A DNA stretch of 64,000 nucleotides from Olleya sp. Bg11-27 (GCF_002831645.1 NZ_CP025117.1:3487001-3551000), one strand, 5' to 3'; counted from the stretch's first letter, positions 19,695 to 29,388 are shown. The notes: generated by a model from the sequence alone, not told the origin. Numbers and translations: made by a program.

Positions 19695-20060
19695 CTATTT
19701 AGGCTCAACAATTAAATAGACAGAAGTACTATCGCCAACATTTAAGACTTCATGTTCGCTAATTTCATCTTTAGACCAGGTCACTCCCGTTGTTACAGGA
19801 ATAGTACGCGTCCCTTTTGCATCCGTAATTTGAAACGTGCTTCCGGCTAAAGTATAGCCAAAATGTGGTTTATGATAGTGCTTTTGGTGCCCCACATTTG
19901 GTGGAAATGTACACTTCAATACACGTTGCTTTTTCGTTTCGTGTAATACTTCGCAAACCTTTTTTCCTTCCCAACCAGCTTCTAAAGGATCAGGAAGCGT
20001 TTGCACTGTTTTACAGGCAGAAAACAAAAACAGGAATACGATTATATAATATGGTTTCAT
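19695..20060 (-). CDS. Cupin-fold lipoprotein
   Basis: A 121-residue lipoprotein with a leader ending in LFSAC (Cys16) and a single cupin barrel at about 40-118 (HQKHYHKPHFGYTLAGS, SKDEISEHEVLNVGD). The His residues of HYHKPHF and the later EHE could hold a metal. No enzyme activity can be assigned. It follows holA on the same strand by 25 bases, so it may be cotranscribed with it, although the functions look unrelated. Confidence 0.78.
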   Translation of the reverse strand: MKPYYIIVFLFLFSACKTVQTLPDPLEAGWEGKKVCEVLHETKKQRVLKCTFPPNVGHQKHYHKPHFGYTLAGSTFQITDAKGTRTIPVTTGVTWSKDEISEHEVLNVGDSTSVYLIVEPK

Positions 20061-20085
20061 CTTTTGATAAATAAATTAATAAAAA

Positions 20086-21090
20086 CTAGTACATAATTTT
20101 GACCAACATTTCTTTAAGTAAATCACCTTGAGGTACAGCATTACTGTCTACCCCTTTGCTTTTACCATCAAACTCGCGTAACGTCCCAATAACTTGACTA
20201 ACTTTACGCATGGGATAGTGGCGTGCTGCTTCAAGGTATTCGTTTACAAAATAGGGATTAACTCGCAAGGCAGATGCTACTGCACGAGGGTTTTTATCCG
20301 ACATCCCATGTAAATGTAGCAATTGAGAGAAAAAACTAAATAATAAAGACACGGTTAAAACCATCGGGTTATCTTTAGGATTCTCTGCAAAATAATGCAC
20401 AATTTTAAACGCTTGTGCCATATTTTTTGATCCAATGGCTTTACGCAACTCAAAATTATTGTAATCTTTACTTATTCCTATATTTTCTTCAATATGATCC
20501 GGAGTTATTTGCGTGTCTCTAGGCAAGACTATTTGCAACTTATCTAGCTCGTTACTTAATTTACTTAAATCTGTACCTAAAAACTCCACCAACATTTGTG
20601 AAGCTTTTGGTGTAATCGAATACCCTTTTGGTGATAATACACGACTAATCCAATCTGGCACTTGGTTTTCGTACAGTTTTTTACTTTCATAAACGTAACC
20701 TGATTTTTTAATCTCTTTATAGACCGCTTTACGTTTATCTACCTTTTTATATTTATAACAAATAACCAAAACCGTTGTAGGTTGTGGGTTTTTAGCATAA
20801 GCAACTAATTGGTCTATTGTTCTAGCCAAGTCCTGTGCTTCTTTTACAATGACCACCTGGCGTTCTGCCATCATTGGGTAACGTTTGGCATTACTAACAA
20901 TATCTTCTACTGTTACATCCCGACCGTACAATACCATTTGGTTAAAACCACGTTCTTCCTCCGTTAAGACGGTTTTTTCTATGTAATCAGAAATTTTATC
21001 AATATAATAGGCCTCCTCACCCATTAATAAATAGATAGGTTTAAGGTTCTTATTTTTTATATCAGTGACTAACTGTTTGACTTCGTCCAA
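20086..21090 (-). CDS. holA: DNA polymerase III subunit delta
   Basis: A 334-residue AAA+-like protein matching the clamp-loader delta subunit: PIYLLMGEEAYYIDKI near residue 18, FNQMVLYGRDVTVEDI, the central SNELDKLQIVLP and the C-terminal helical collar. It opens the beta sliding clamp for loading. The start is TTG at 21090, immediately before the conserved N-terminus; the nearest internal Met is residue 23 inside the conserved block. It is divergent from the HSDR_N gene, with 71 bases between. Confidence 0.92.
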   Translation of the reverse strand: MDEVKQLVTDIKNKNLKPIYLLMGEEAYYIDKISDYIEKTVLTEEERGFNQMVLYGRDVTVEDIVSNAKRYPMMAERQVVIVKEAQDLARTIDQLVAYAKNPQPTTVLVICYKYKKVDKRKAVYKEIKKSGYVYESKKLYENQVPDWISRVLSPKGYSITPKASQMLVEFLGTDLSKLSNELDKLQIVLPRDTQITPDHIEENIGISKDYNNFELRKAIGSKNMAQAFKIVHYFAENPKDNPMVLTVSLLFSFFSQLLHLHGMSDKNPRAVASALRVNPYFVNEYLEAARHYPMRKVSQVIGTLREFDGKSKGVDSNAVPQGDLLKEMLVKIMY

Positions 21091-21107
21091 AGGAAAAAAT
21101 TTAAAAA

Positions 21108-21138
21108 TTTGGTTTTTGACTTTTGAAGTTTAACTTTG
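21108..21138 (+). promoter_or_regulatory. Promoter of the HSDR_N gene
   Basis: TTTG (21108-21111), 19 bases, TAACTTTG (21131-21138): an essentially perfect Bacteroidota housekeeping promoter. The ATG at 21162 lies 24 bases beyond. Confidence 0.75.
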
Positions 21139-21161
21139 AAAAAAAAACTGAATACTAATTA

Positions 21162-21614
21162 ATGCAAGAGTTAAACTTTCCAAAGTTTGAGTTTCGATTC
21201 AAAAATAACGAAAATAAAGTATCTATTTTTGATGTTATACGTAAAAGATTTATGGTCTTACAACCCGAAGAATGGGTAAGGCAACACTGTGTACATTATT
21301 TAATAACGATTAAGAAGTACCCTATCTCTTTAATTAACGTCGAAAAAGAACTAAAAGTCAACGATTTAAAAAAACGTTATGACATTGTTGTCTTTAATAC
21401 AGACGGAAGTATCCATTTAATAGTAGAGTGTAAAGCGCCTAAAATAGAAATAAAACAAAACACATTTGACCAAATAGCACGTTATAATTTAGCTTTAAAC
21501 GCGACGTATTTAATGGTTACCAATGGTATTAATCATTATTATTGTAACATGGACTTTGACGCAGAAAAGTATCATTTTTTACAAGACATACCAGAATATA
21601 ACGCACAACAGTAA
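21162..21614 (+). CDS. Orphan HSDR_N-domain protein (PD-(D/E)XK-like)
   Basis: A 150-residue protein that resembles the N-terminal nuclease domain of type I restriction HsdR subunits. The core YDIVVF...IHLIVECKAP (about residues 73-99) gives the Asp and Glu-x-Lys of a PD-(D/E)XK fold, and an upstream QPEEWVRQHCVHYL matches the family. No helicase domain and no hsdM or hsdS gene lies nearby, so this is a stand-alone domain, as commonly seen in this phylum. A real nuclease role is unproven. Downstream gene follows after 38 bases. Confidence 0.82.
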   Translation: MQELNFPKFEFRFKNNENKVSIFDVIRKRFMVLQPEEWVRQHCVHYLITIKKYPISLINVEKELKVNDLKKRYDIVVFNTDGSIHLIVECKAPKIEIKQNTFDQIARYNLALNATYLMVTNGINHYYCNMDFDAEKYHFLQDIPEYNAQQ

Positions 21615-21652
21615 GTAAAACACTAAATAACAAATCCATAAACACCACTTTT

Positions 21653-22639
21653 TTGAACATAGCAGTAGTCATATTAAATTGGAACGGAAAAGCATTGCTT
21701 GAGCAATTTTTACCATCAGTAGTCACGTATTCTAAAGGTGCTACAATTTATGTCGCGGATAATGCGTCTACAGATGCTTCTGTACCCTTTTTAAAAGCGA
21801 ATTACCCAGACGTAAAAATCATTCAAAATAAAGAAAATGGTGGTTATGCCAAAGGTTATAATGATGCGCTACGTTACGTGGACGAGGATATTTACTGTCT
21901 ATTAAATAGCGATATAGAGGTCACGCCTAACTGGTTAACACCGATACTTGATACTTTTAATACAGACAATGAAACCGCTATTATTCAACCAAAAATTTTA
22001 GATTACAAAGATAAAACCAAGTTTGAATACGCCGGAGCTGCTGGTGGCTTTATAGATAAATATGGTTATCCTTATTGCAGAGGGCGTCTTTTTGATACTA
22101 TAGAAGAAGACACTAATCAATATCCTAATGCTTCCATTTTTTGGGCGTCGGGTGCTTGTTTCTTTATAAGAAAATCTACTTTTAGAGCATTACATGGTTT
22201 TGATGACACTTTTTTTGCACATATGGAAGAGATTGATTTATGTTGGCGTGCCTTTAATTATGGTTATAATACAAAATACATTGGCGAGTCTACCGTATAT
22301 CATGTTGGTGGTGCTACCTTAAATGCAGGAAGTCCCAGAAAAACATATCTTAATTTTAGGAATAGTTTATTTACGATAACTAAAAATGCAGACGGCAATT
22401 TACTGTCATTAATTTTAACCAGATTAGTCTTAGACGGTGTTGCTGCTACAAAGTTTTTATTTAGTTTAAAATTTAAACATATTTTGGCAATACTAAAAGC
22501 ACATTTATCGTTCTACAAGCATCTAAATTCGCTTTTAAAAGCAAGAAAACAAAGTCCGCACAAAGCAAACTATTTTACAAAAAAGTCGGTTGTATGGTCT
22601 TATTTTGTTGATAAAAAGCGTAATTTTAATCAATTATAA
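21653..22639 (+). CDS. Glycosyltransferase family 2
   Basis: A 328-residue GT-A glycosyltransferase. It starts IAVVILNWNGKALL, has ADNASTDAS (nucleotide binding), a GGYAKGYNDAL block, LLNSDIEV as the DxD-type metal site near residue 85, and FFAHMEEIDLCWRAF as the C-terminal ED element. This resembles rhamnosyl or similar transferases for envelope glycans; donor and acceptor are unknown. The start is TTG at 21653, which gives the family N-terminus; no ATG is in frame nearby. A C-terminal hydrophobic/basic tail suggests membrane association. Confidence 0.88.
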   Translation: MNIAVVILNWNGKALLEQFLPSVVTYSKGATIYVADNASTDASVPFLKANYPDVKIIQNKENGGYAKGYNDALRYVDEDIYCLLNSDIEVTPNWLTPILDTFNTDNETAIIQPKILDYKDKTKFEYAGAAGGFIDKYGYPYCRGRLFDTIEEDTNQYPNASIFWASGACFFIRKSTFRALHGFDDTFFAHMEEIDLCWRAFNYGYNTKYIGESTVYHVGGATLNAGSPRKTYLNFRNSLFTITKNADGNLLSLILTRLVLDGVAATKFLFSLKFKHILAILKAHLSFYKHLNSLLKARKQSPHKANYFTKKSVVWSYFVDKKRNFNQL

Positions 22640-22690
22640 TCCTTTTAGCAAAAATTTTGTTAAACCGTATTTTAACATTTTAATTATTTA

Positions 22691-22698
22691 TACTTTTG
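22691..22698 (+). promoter_or_regulatory. -7 box of the OmpA-family gene
   Basis: TACTTTTG matches TAnnTTTG and lies 33 bases before the ATG at 22732. No TTTG stands at the best -33 spacing. Confidence 0.5.
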
Positions 22699-22731
22699 GC
22701 GAGTATAAATTTAATTTATCATTCAACAATT

Positions 22732-23589
22732 ATGAAAAAAATCCTTTTACTAAGTGCAAGTGCACTTTTATTATTAAGCTCATGTGTATCTAAAAAAGAA
22801 TTTGCTGCATTAGAAGCAAAACAACAAGAAACACAGGATTTATTAAACACAGCAACTGTTAAACTGAATTCATGTTTATCTGACGAAGCAGCATCTGCAG
22901 CACGTCTTAAAGAACTACAAGCACGTTTATCAGATATGAAAGCAAATAACCTTGCTTTAATTGAAAGTACTAAAGACATGACCATGTTAACGGCGCAAGG
23001 TGCTAAAAACGTTGAGAAATCTTTAGAAAGTTTAAAAGAAAAAGACTTAAGAATTACAAGATTACAAGACGCGTTAACTAAAAAAGATAGTGTAACATTA
23101 GCGTTAGTAACAAGTCTTAAAAAAGAAGTTGGATTAAATGATCCAGATATCGAAATCAATGTTGAGAAAAGCGTTGTATTTATCTCTTTATCTGATAAGT
23201 TATTATTCCAAAGTGGAAGCTATTTTATTTCATCTAGAGCAAACGACATCTTAGGAAAAGTTGCAACAGTAATTAATGGAAAGCCTGACTTTGAAGCAAT
23301 GGTAGAAGGTCATACAGACAACGTACCTTACAACAAAGGTGGTGTTTTAGTAGACAACTGGGACTTAAGTGTTAAACGTAGTACAGCTATTGTTAGAGCA
23401 TTACAAGACTTAGGTGTTGATCCTAAACAATTAATTGCAGCAGGACGTGGTGATCATTTACCTTTAGTGGCTAATGACTCTCCTACAAACAGAGCAATTA
23501 ACAGAAGAACTAAGATTTATATCTTACCAAAGATTGATCAATTCTACGAAATGATTGAAACAGAAATGAAAAGTTTATCTAAAGAATAA
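22732..23589 (+). CDS. OmpA-family peptidoglycan-associated lipoprotein
   Basis: A 285-residue lipoprotein. The leader ends in LLSSC (Cys18); a coiled-coil region follows at about 25-120 (ALEAKQQETQDLL, LKEKDLRITRLQDAL), then the OmpA C-terminal domain at about 150-265 with VEGHTDNVPY, WDLSVKRSTAIVRAL and GRGDHLPL...NRAINRRTKI, which binds peptidoglycan. It should link the outer membrane to the cell wall. An in-frame TTG 36 bases upstream is rejected because it lies inside the -7 box and would hide the lipoprotein leader. A terminator follows. Confidence 0.93.
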   Translation: MKKILLLSASALLLLSSCVSKKEFAALEAKQQETQDLLNTATVKLNSCLSDEAASAARLKELQARLSDMKANNLALIESTKDMTMLTAQGAKNVEKSLESLKEKDLRITRLQDALTKKDSVTLALVTSLKKEVGLNDPDIEINVEKSVVFISLSDKLLFQSGSYFISSRANDILGKVATVINGKPDFEAMVEGHTDNVPYNKGGVLVDNWDLSVKRSTAIVRALQDLGVDPKQLIAAGRGDHLPLVANDSPTNRAINRRTKIYILPKIDQFYEMIETEMKSLSKE

Positions 23590-23613
23590 GTTTTCTTTTA
23601 TATCAAACAGAAA

Positions 23614-23642
23614 AGCTCAACCGAAAGGTTGGGCTTTTTTTA
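23614..23642 (+). terminator. Rho-independent terminator after the OmpA-family gene
   Basis: AGCTCAACC (23614-23622), loop GAAA, GGTTGGGCT (23627-23635) with one G-T pair, then a T run. Textbook form. Confidence 0.92.
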
Positions 23643-23744
23643 TATCTCATTTTAAAAATTAGACTACACGATTATAATTCCCTCGAGGACACCACTGAAA
23701 ACATAGCATTTATCCATAAATACAGGGATAAAACAACTATTGCC

Positions 23745-24092
23745 TTATTTGTGACACCAAACAGACAACTCATTCCCTGAAGGGTCCAAAAAGTGAAATC
23801 GACGACCACCAGGAAACGAAAAGATAGCCACACTTAACGTTCCTCCTAATTCTAGTATTTTAGCTTTAGCGACATTTAAATTATCGTGATAGATAACGAT
23901 TAAAGCACCATTTGCTATTGGTTGTTCCGTTTTTTCAAACCCACCAGAAATCCCACTTGCTTCAAATGCAATGTAATGCTCTCCATAATCTGTAAATTGC
24001 CATCCAAAGACTGTAGTATAAAAGCGTTTTATAACTTCTAAATCATGAGCTTTAAACTCGACATAATTAATATGGTTGTTGGTTGGTTTCAT
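23745..24092 (-). CDS. VOC (glyoxalase/bleomycin resistance) family protein
   Basis: A 115-residue protein with the vicinal-oxygen-chelate fold: INYVEFKAHDLEVIKRFYTTVFGWQF at the start (in part), a glycine-rich middle and HFLDPSGNELSVW at the end, where the Glu would be a metal ligand. Such small one-domain members have many possible substrates, so no reaction is given. The 3' gene of a run of minus-strand genes, two bases after the membrane protein at 24094. Confidence 0.85.
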   Translation of the reverse strand: MKPTNNHINYVEFKAHDLEVIKRFYTTVFGWQFTDYGEHYIAFEASGISGGFEKTEQPIANGALIVIYHDNLNVAKAKILELGGTLSVAIFSFPGGRRFHFLDPSGNELSVWCHK

Positions 24093-24093
24093 T

Positions 24094-24582
24094 TTAAAAC
24101 AAATTTAATTTTACCACATCATACAGCATATATGATATAATTATTGGGACGTATAGTAAGCCTAAAAAGTAAAAATAATGTTTATCTAAACCTGCTTTTA
24201 TACTATTTAAAAGAGGGCTCGTTTTAAAAAGAATTGAGTAACACATATTTAATACTTTATAAAATACTAGAAACAGAAAAGGCAACATCGAGACACATAA
24301 TACCCATTTATTTAAATCTATTTTTAATGAATTTCCCGTTACAACAACTAATAGAAAGACTATTAATGCATTTATTACACTTATAAGGTAAACCTTATTA
24401 ATTGCTAATTCATCATGAATAAATAGTAAAGAAAAAGCATGTATTAATAATAAGAAAAGTATTATTTCTTGAATAAAAGAGACTTTAAAATAAAGACAAA
24501 CACAAAGTATGAAAACCACAAAAAAAGAAACAGAAGCTATTATTAATATTCTAACATAGCTATCAATCTCTTGTATATTCAC
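24094..24582 (-). CDS. Hypothetical multi-pass membrane protein
   Basis: A 162-residue protein with four or five transmembrane helices (about 10-32, 34-52, 62-84, 92-110 and 138-158) and short polar loops. I do not recognise a family. It starts with GTG at 24582 (NIQEIDSYVRI) and sits between the Sua5-type gene (11 bases upstream) and the VOC gene (one base downstream), so it is probably in the same transcript. No charged residue inside the membrane suggests a transport mechanism. Confidence 0.65.
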   Translation of the reverse strand: MNIQEIDSYVRILIIASVSFFVVFILCVCLYFKVSFIQEIILFLLLIHAFSLLFIHDELAINKVYLISVINALIVFLLVVVTGNSLKIDLNKWVLCVSMLPFLFLVFYKVLNMCYSILFKTSPLLNSIKAGLDKHYFYFLGLLYVPIIISYMLYDVVKLNLF

Positions 24583-24593
24583 TTTAATTTAAT

Positions 24594-25214
24594 TTAAAAA
24601 ATTTCTAGACTCCCTTTTCCTTCTCTAATAACCTCAGGTTCATCACCCGATAAATCTATAATGGTTGATCCTTGATTATCTCCGTAACCGCCATCAATAA
24701 CTAAATCGACAAGATTGCCCCATTTTTCTAGTATTAACTCTGGATCTGTAGTGTATTCTAAAATGGTATCTTCATCTCTAATAGATGTCGATACAATTGG
24801 GTTACCTAATGCTTTAACTATTTCTAAAGCAATAGCATTATTAGGCACACGGATACCCACTTCTTTTTTCTTTTTAAAAGCTGCTGGTAATGTTTTCGAG
24901 CCTGGCAAAATAAAGGTATATGGCCCAGGTAATGCTCTTTTTAATATTTTAAATGTAGTACTGTCAATTTGCTTAACATAATCTGATAAATTACTTAGAT
25001 CATGACAAATAAAAGAGAAGTTAGCTTTTTCAAGCTTAACTCCCTTTATTCTTGCGATACGCTCTAATGCTTTAGAGTTAGTGATATCACAACCTAAACC
25101 ATAAACGGTATCTGTTGGGTAAATAATAAGGCCTCCTTTTTTTAGGATATTTACAACCTTTTTAATCTCTTTAGGATTAGGGTTTTCTTCGTAAATCTTA
25201 ATAAATTCAGCCAT
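24594..25214 (-). CDS. Threonylcarbamoyl-AMP synthase family (Sua5/YciO/TsaC)
   Basis: A 206-residue protein with the YrdC-type fold: GGLIIYPTDTVYGLGCD (about residues 27-43), KRALPGPYTFIL, KKKEVGIRVPN and NPIVSTSIRDED. Enzymes of this fold make threonylcarbamoyl-AMP for the t6A modification of tRNAs decoding ANN codons; the YciO subgroup has an uncertain role, and a separate full-length Sua5 may exist elsewhere. It lies 18 bases after uvrD on the same strand, so may be cotranscribed. Confidence 0.87.
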   Translation of the reverse strand: MAEFIKIYEENPNPKEIKKVVNILKKGGLIIYPTDTVYGLGCDITNSKALERIARIKGVKLEKANFSFICHDLSNLSDYVKQIDSTTFKILKRALPGPYTFILPGSKTLPAAFKKKKEVGIRVPNNAIALEIVKALGNPIVSTSIRDEDTILEYTTDPELILEKWGNLVDLVIDGGYGDNQGSTIIDLSGDEPEVIREGKGSLEIF

Positions 25215-25232
25215 AATTAGTGTTTTAAAATG

Positions 25233-27572
25233 TTATCCTATAAGCTGCAGTTTTGCAAAACGTAATAATAGTTTCTTTTTACCACCAAACTCAAAATTAA
25301 TTTCTGCCTTAACATCCGCACCTTTGCCTTCTATGCTAAGTACATCTCCTCTACCAAATTTTAAGTGTTTTACTCTATTACCTACTGCTAATTCTCCTTC
25401 AATTAAGTTAGCCTCTACTGATGGGACTACTTCTGAAGCTTTTTTTAATTTTTTTGGTACACTGATTTCGAAGTTTACCGGTTCTTTCTTTTTTGCCAAT
25501 TTCTTTTGTAATTTAGGTTGTACTGCTTTTTTAAATCTAATTTTATTTGGTGGTGTATCTCCAAAAATATCTGCTGATAACATTGGGTTAATACGTCTCT
25601 CTTCTATTGGAGTAATGATATCTAAAAACTGGTCGTCTATTTCTTCAATAAAACGACTAGGCTCAGAATCTACTAATTTTCCCCAACGGTAACGAGACAA
25701 TGCATACGTTAAATATGCTTTTTTCTCTGCTCTGGTCAAAGCGACGTAAAACAAACGACGCTCTTCTTCTAGTTCGCTACGCGTATTCATACTCATTGCA
25801 CTTGGAAACAAATCTTCTTCTAATCCAACGACAAAGACATTACTAAACTCCAATCCTTTAGACGAGTGAATAGTCATTAACGCTACGTGATCAGGATCTC
25901 CTTTATCGCCATCTAAATCTGTTGCTAAGGCTACATCTTCAAGAAACTCGGCTAAATCATCTTTAGAATCAGCGATTTCTAATTGACCTTCAACAAAATC
26001 TTTAATACCGTTTAATAATTCTTCGACATTCTCCAAACGCGTCACCCCTTCAGGCGTACCATCTTTATTAAACTCTTTAATTAAACCACTCGTTTTAGTC
26101 ACATATTCCGCTAAATCAAAAGCATTCGCTGTTTGATTCATTACTTGATAACTTTTAATAAGCGTTACAAAATCTCTAAGCTTATTTTTAGTTCCTGCAT
26201 TTATATTTATGTCTACGGTATCTATATTTTCTAATAAACCAAAAATAGTTTTACCACTTTCATTAGCCGCAACCATTAAACGATCAATAGTTGTTTGACC
26301 AATACCACGACCTGGATAATTAATAACACGTTTTAAAGCTTCCTCATCAGAAGAATTTAAAATCAAACGTAAATACGCGGTCACATCTTTTATTTCTTTT
26401 CTTTGATAAAAAGACAATCCTCCATAAATACGATATGGAATACTTCTTTTACGCAACGCTTCTTCCATTGCACGAGATTGCGAATTGGTACGATATAAGA
26501 TAGCAAAATCACTGTTAGGTACGTGATCTGTCATTTTTGTTTCCCAAATAGCACTTGCTACAAAACGCCCCTCGTCACCATCTGTTAAACTGCGGTGTAC
26601 TTGCACTTTTGGACCTTCAACATTTGCTGTCCAAACGATCTTATCCAATTTTGTTTGGTTATGCTCTATTACCGAGTTAGCTGCACCAACAATATTTTTT
26701 GTTGAACGGTAATTTTGCTCTAAACGGTACATCTTAACATCGTCATAATCCTTTTGGAAATTTAAGATATTACTGATGTTTGCTCCCCTAAAGGCATAAA
26801 TACTTTGTGCATCATCACCTACGACACATATATTTTGAAAACGGTCCGCTAATGCACGAACGATTAAATACTGACTATGGTTTGTATCTTGGTACTCATC
26901 CACCAAAATGTATCTAAACTTATCTTGATATTGTGCTAAAACCTGAGGGAATCTTGTTAATAACTCATTGGTTCTTAAAAGTAAATCATCAAAATCCATG
27001 GCTCCAGCTTTAAAGCAACGCTCTACATAAGCTTGATATATCTCCCCCATTTTTGGACGTCTAGACATCACATCAGCCTCCTTCAATTCTGGATTATTAA
27101 AATAAGCCTTAACGGTAATCAAACTGTTTTTGTAAGATGAAATTCGGCTATAAACTTGTTTCGTTTTATACAAATCCTTATCTAAGCCCATTTCTTTTAT
27201 GATAGACCCCATCAATTTCTGAGAATCTTGGGTGTCATAAATCGTAAAATTACTTGGGTAGCCTAAATGATGTCCTTCAAAACGAAGAATTTTAGCAAAA
27301 ACAGAATGAAATGTTCCCATCCATAAGTTTTTAGCCTCACTAGCACCAACTATTTCTGCAATTCTGCCTTTCATTTCCTTAGCCGCCTTATTAGTAAAGG
27401 TTAATGCTAAAATATTAAATGAGTCAATACCTTTGCTCATTAAATAGGCTATCCTGTAGGTAAGTACACGTGTTTTACCCGATCCTGCACCTGCGATAAT
27501 AATCATAGGTCCATCTACTTGAACGGTAGGCTCGTACTGTGCTTCGTTTAACTGACTTAGATACTTTTCCAA
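25233..27572 (-). CDS. uvrD: UvrD/PcrA-type ATP-dependent DNA helicase
   Basis: A 779-residue superfamily 1A helicase with all motifs: Walker A AGAGSGKT (27-34), LTFTNKAAKEM, VDEYQDTN (about 226), GDDAQSIYAFRGA, QNYRST, TIHSSKGLEF and VALTRAEK. The last 50 residues (VGNRVKHLKFGRGDV...) form the Tudor-like domain which in PcrA binds RNA polymerase. It works in nucleotide excision repair and in removing RecA or stalled complexes. The start is TTG at 27572; the N-terminus YLSQLNEAQ is the usual beginning in the family. Confidence 0.95.
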   Translation of the reverse strand: MEKYLSQLNEAQYEPTVQVDGPMIIIAGAGSGKTRVLTYRIAYLMSKGIDSFNILALTFTNKAAKEMKGRIAEIVGASEAKNLWMGTFHSVFAKILRFEGHHLGYPSNFTIYDTQDSQKLMGSIIKEMGLDKDLYKTKQVYSRISSYKNSLITVKAYFNNPELKEADVMSRRPKMGEIYQAYVERCFKAGAMDFDDLLLRTNELLTRFPQVLAQYQDKFRYILVDEYQDTNHSQYLIVRALADRFQNICVVGDDAQSIYAFRGANISNILNFQKDYDDVKMYRLEQNYRSTKNIVGAANSVIEHNQTKLDKIVWTANVEGPKVQVHRSLTDGDEGRFVASAIWETKMTDHVPNSDFAILYRTNSQSRAMEEALRKRSIPYRIYGGLSFYQRKEIKDVTAYLRLILNSSDEEALKRVINYPGRGIGQTTIDRLMVAANESGKTIFGLLENIDTVDININAGTKNKLRDFVTLIKSYQVMNQTANAFDLAEYVTKTSGLIKEFNKDGTPEGVTRLENVEELLNGIKDFVEGQLEIADSKDDLAEFLEDVALATDLDGDKGDPDHVALMTIHSSKGLEFSNVFVVGLEEDLFPSAMSMNTRSELEEERRLFYVALTRAEKKAYLTYALSRYRWGKLVDSEPSRFIEEIDDQFLDIITPIEERRINPMLSADIFGDTPPNKIRFKKAVQPKLQKKLAKKKEPVNFEISVPKKLKKASEVVPSVEANLIEGELAVGNRVKHLKFGRGDVLSIEGKGADVKAEINFEFGGKKKLLLRFAKLQLIG

Positions 27573-27594
27573 ATTGCTTGTTTTTTTAAGGTTA

Positions 27595-27602
27595 CAAAAA
27601 TA
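27595..27602 (-). promoter_or_regulatory. -7 box of the uvrD promoter
   Basis: On the minus strand TATTTTTG matches TAnnTTTG and is 22 bases from the TTG start at 27572. A good -33 box is not visible. Confidence 0.5.
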
Positions 27603-27651
27603 GTTAATGTAACCGTTTTAACCCCTTGTATTTGTCAATAATTATAAACAA

Positions 27652-29220
27652 TTACTCATCTTTTGTACCATCTCCTGCCATAGCAGAGAATAAACCAGCT
27701 TGAGTATTTTTCCAAACAAAATTAAAAACAGACTTTGTTTGATCTCTTGTCACAGTTTTAGTATCACTATTCCTAAAGTTATCTAACTGATCCTTACTGT
27801 TTTTAGATACAAAAAGATTAATCAATCCAGATAGTAATCTGTTTTTTTCTTTCCCATTATCCTTAAGTAAGATGATATCAAATTGATTATACTTCGTTTT
27901 TAGATTAACTTTTGAAGTTATCACATTTCCGTCAATGGTAAAAAATGTTTGGACTAAATCACCTTCCAACTTTAAATTTAGATTAGGTGTCATAAATTGA
28001 TTCAAATCTTCTGCTTTTAGAAGCCCCAAATCAGCTTTAAAAACAAATTGATCTGTTTTATCTGTAACATCAAAAGACCAATTTATTTTAAGCGGTGTGT
28101 TGTTCATAAAAAAACAATCGATATCTATTTTAGTCTTATTTATGTCCAACATGGCATTATTAACGTTACTAAAAACACCATTAAAATTAGAGAAAGTTAA
28201 TTGTCCTGCTGCATTATCTGCTTTTACCTTTTCTTGATAATTAATAGTACCGTTGTTTATTTTAACAGCCTCAAACTGGAGGTTAAAACCAAGATCCCGT
28301 AACGACTTACTATACATGTTTTTACTCGTCAAATCATCAGCGACTAGCTTATCTCTATAAATATTAAATACAGGAGTATCAATTAATATAGCATCCGAAG
28401 CAAACCCTATTGGTTTTTTATTCTGAAACTGAATTTTTTGATTTTGGATTTCTATTTTAGGAATGTCTAACTCAAAATGATCACGCTCTGTTATTATCAT
28501 TTTGGACAAAGCTTCTTTTGAATATTTAGTCTTTAATTTAAAACCTGAAGCTACCACTTTACTATTATCTACTGTTACATGTGCTAATGTTATATTTTCA
28601 AAATCATTAGCTTGATAGTGTAAACCATCCATGACTATAGACGATTTATTAAACTCAAAAGGGGCATCGTTTTTTTTACTTGTATCCACTTGAAAATCCG
28701 TCATCAAAAAATCTACTTTTTCTGCTTTAGCTACAAGCGAATCATTCTGAGCATTATACATCTCAAAAAAGGCATTATCCAGTGTTATCTGATCGACTGT
28801 CAAGACTTGTTTCAACTTATCAAATATAGATTGGTCTTCCTCCTCTATATTAACTTTTCTATCGTGATAATACTTAATTTTCGGATTACTAAAATGAATA
28901 GTATGGATTGCAAAATTATTATTAACCACATAGTCCCAATAGCTAAGCCCTTCTATAGCAAAAGATGACATTGTAATTATTGTATTAACCTTTCCCGTCG
29001 TTTGACCTTTAATATTTAAAGATGGATTTTTTAAAGTAATACCTCCCGAAAGGATACTAATATCCGAATTATCATATTGGAAAGAGATATGCTCAGGCAA
29101 ATTAGAAATGTAGTTTTCTAATTTATTTTTCGCTATTGCTTTTGTTATAAATACCCCAATTATAAAGAGCACCAAAACGATAGCAATTGCAATCCCTATT
29201 TTTTTTCTTTTATCACTCAT
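27652..29220 (-). CDS. AsmA/DUF748-like membrane-anchored protein
   Basis: A 522-residue protein with an N-terminal transmembrane helix at about 8-29 and a long periplasmic beta-rich repeat (ISFQYDNSDISILSGGITLKNP in part; KVDFLMTDFQVD; LTFSNFNGVFSNV), like the AsmA/DUF748 proteins related to lipid-transfer bridges. The C-terminus (FNFVWKNTQAGLFSAMAG) is typical of these families. A role in envelope lipid transport is inference only. It is a single gene, 79 bases upstream of uvrD. Confidence 0.75.
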   Translation of the reverse strand: MSDKRKKIGIAIAIVLVLFIIGVFITKAIAKNKLENYISNLPEHISFQYDNSDISILSGGITLKNPSLNIKGQTTGKVNTIITMSSFAIEGLSYWDYVVNNNFAIHTIHFSNPKIKYYHDRKVNIEEEDQSIFDKLKQVLTVDQITLDNAFFEMYNAQNDSLVAKAEKVDFLMTDFQVDTSKKNDAPFEFNKSSIVMDGLHYQANDFENITLAHVTVDNSKVVASGFKLKTKYSKEALSKMIITERDHFELDIPKIEIQNQKIQFQNKKPIGFASDAILIDTPVFNIYRDKLVADDLTSKNMYSKSLRDLGFNLQFEAVKINNGTINYQEKVKADNAAGQLTFSNFNGVFSNVNNAMLDINKTKIDIDCFFMNNTPLKINWSFDVTDKTDQFVFKADLGLLKAEDLNQFMTPNLNLKLEGDLVQTFFTIDGNVITSKVNLKTKYNQFDIILLKDNGKEKNRLLSGLINLFVSKNSKDQLDNFRNSDTKTVTRDQTKSVFNFVWKNTQAGLFSAMAGDGTKDE

Positions 29221-29388
29221 CTTATAAAGATAAAACTTACATTTATAATCACAATTTTTTATAAATATCTTAACATCAGCACGCCATTTGATTGATTCCT
29301 TTATGTATTAAAACTGCAGTATTTAACGCTTCAAAAAGGCCTTTTATTTTTTTATAACACTAAATGCATCCAAATTATAGATATTCCT

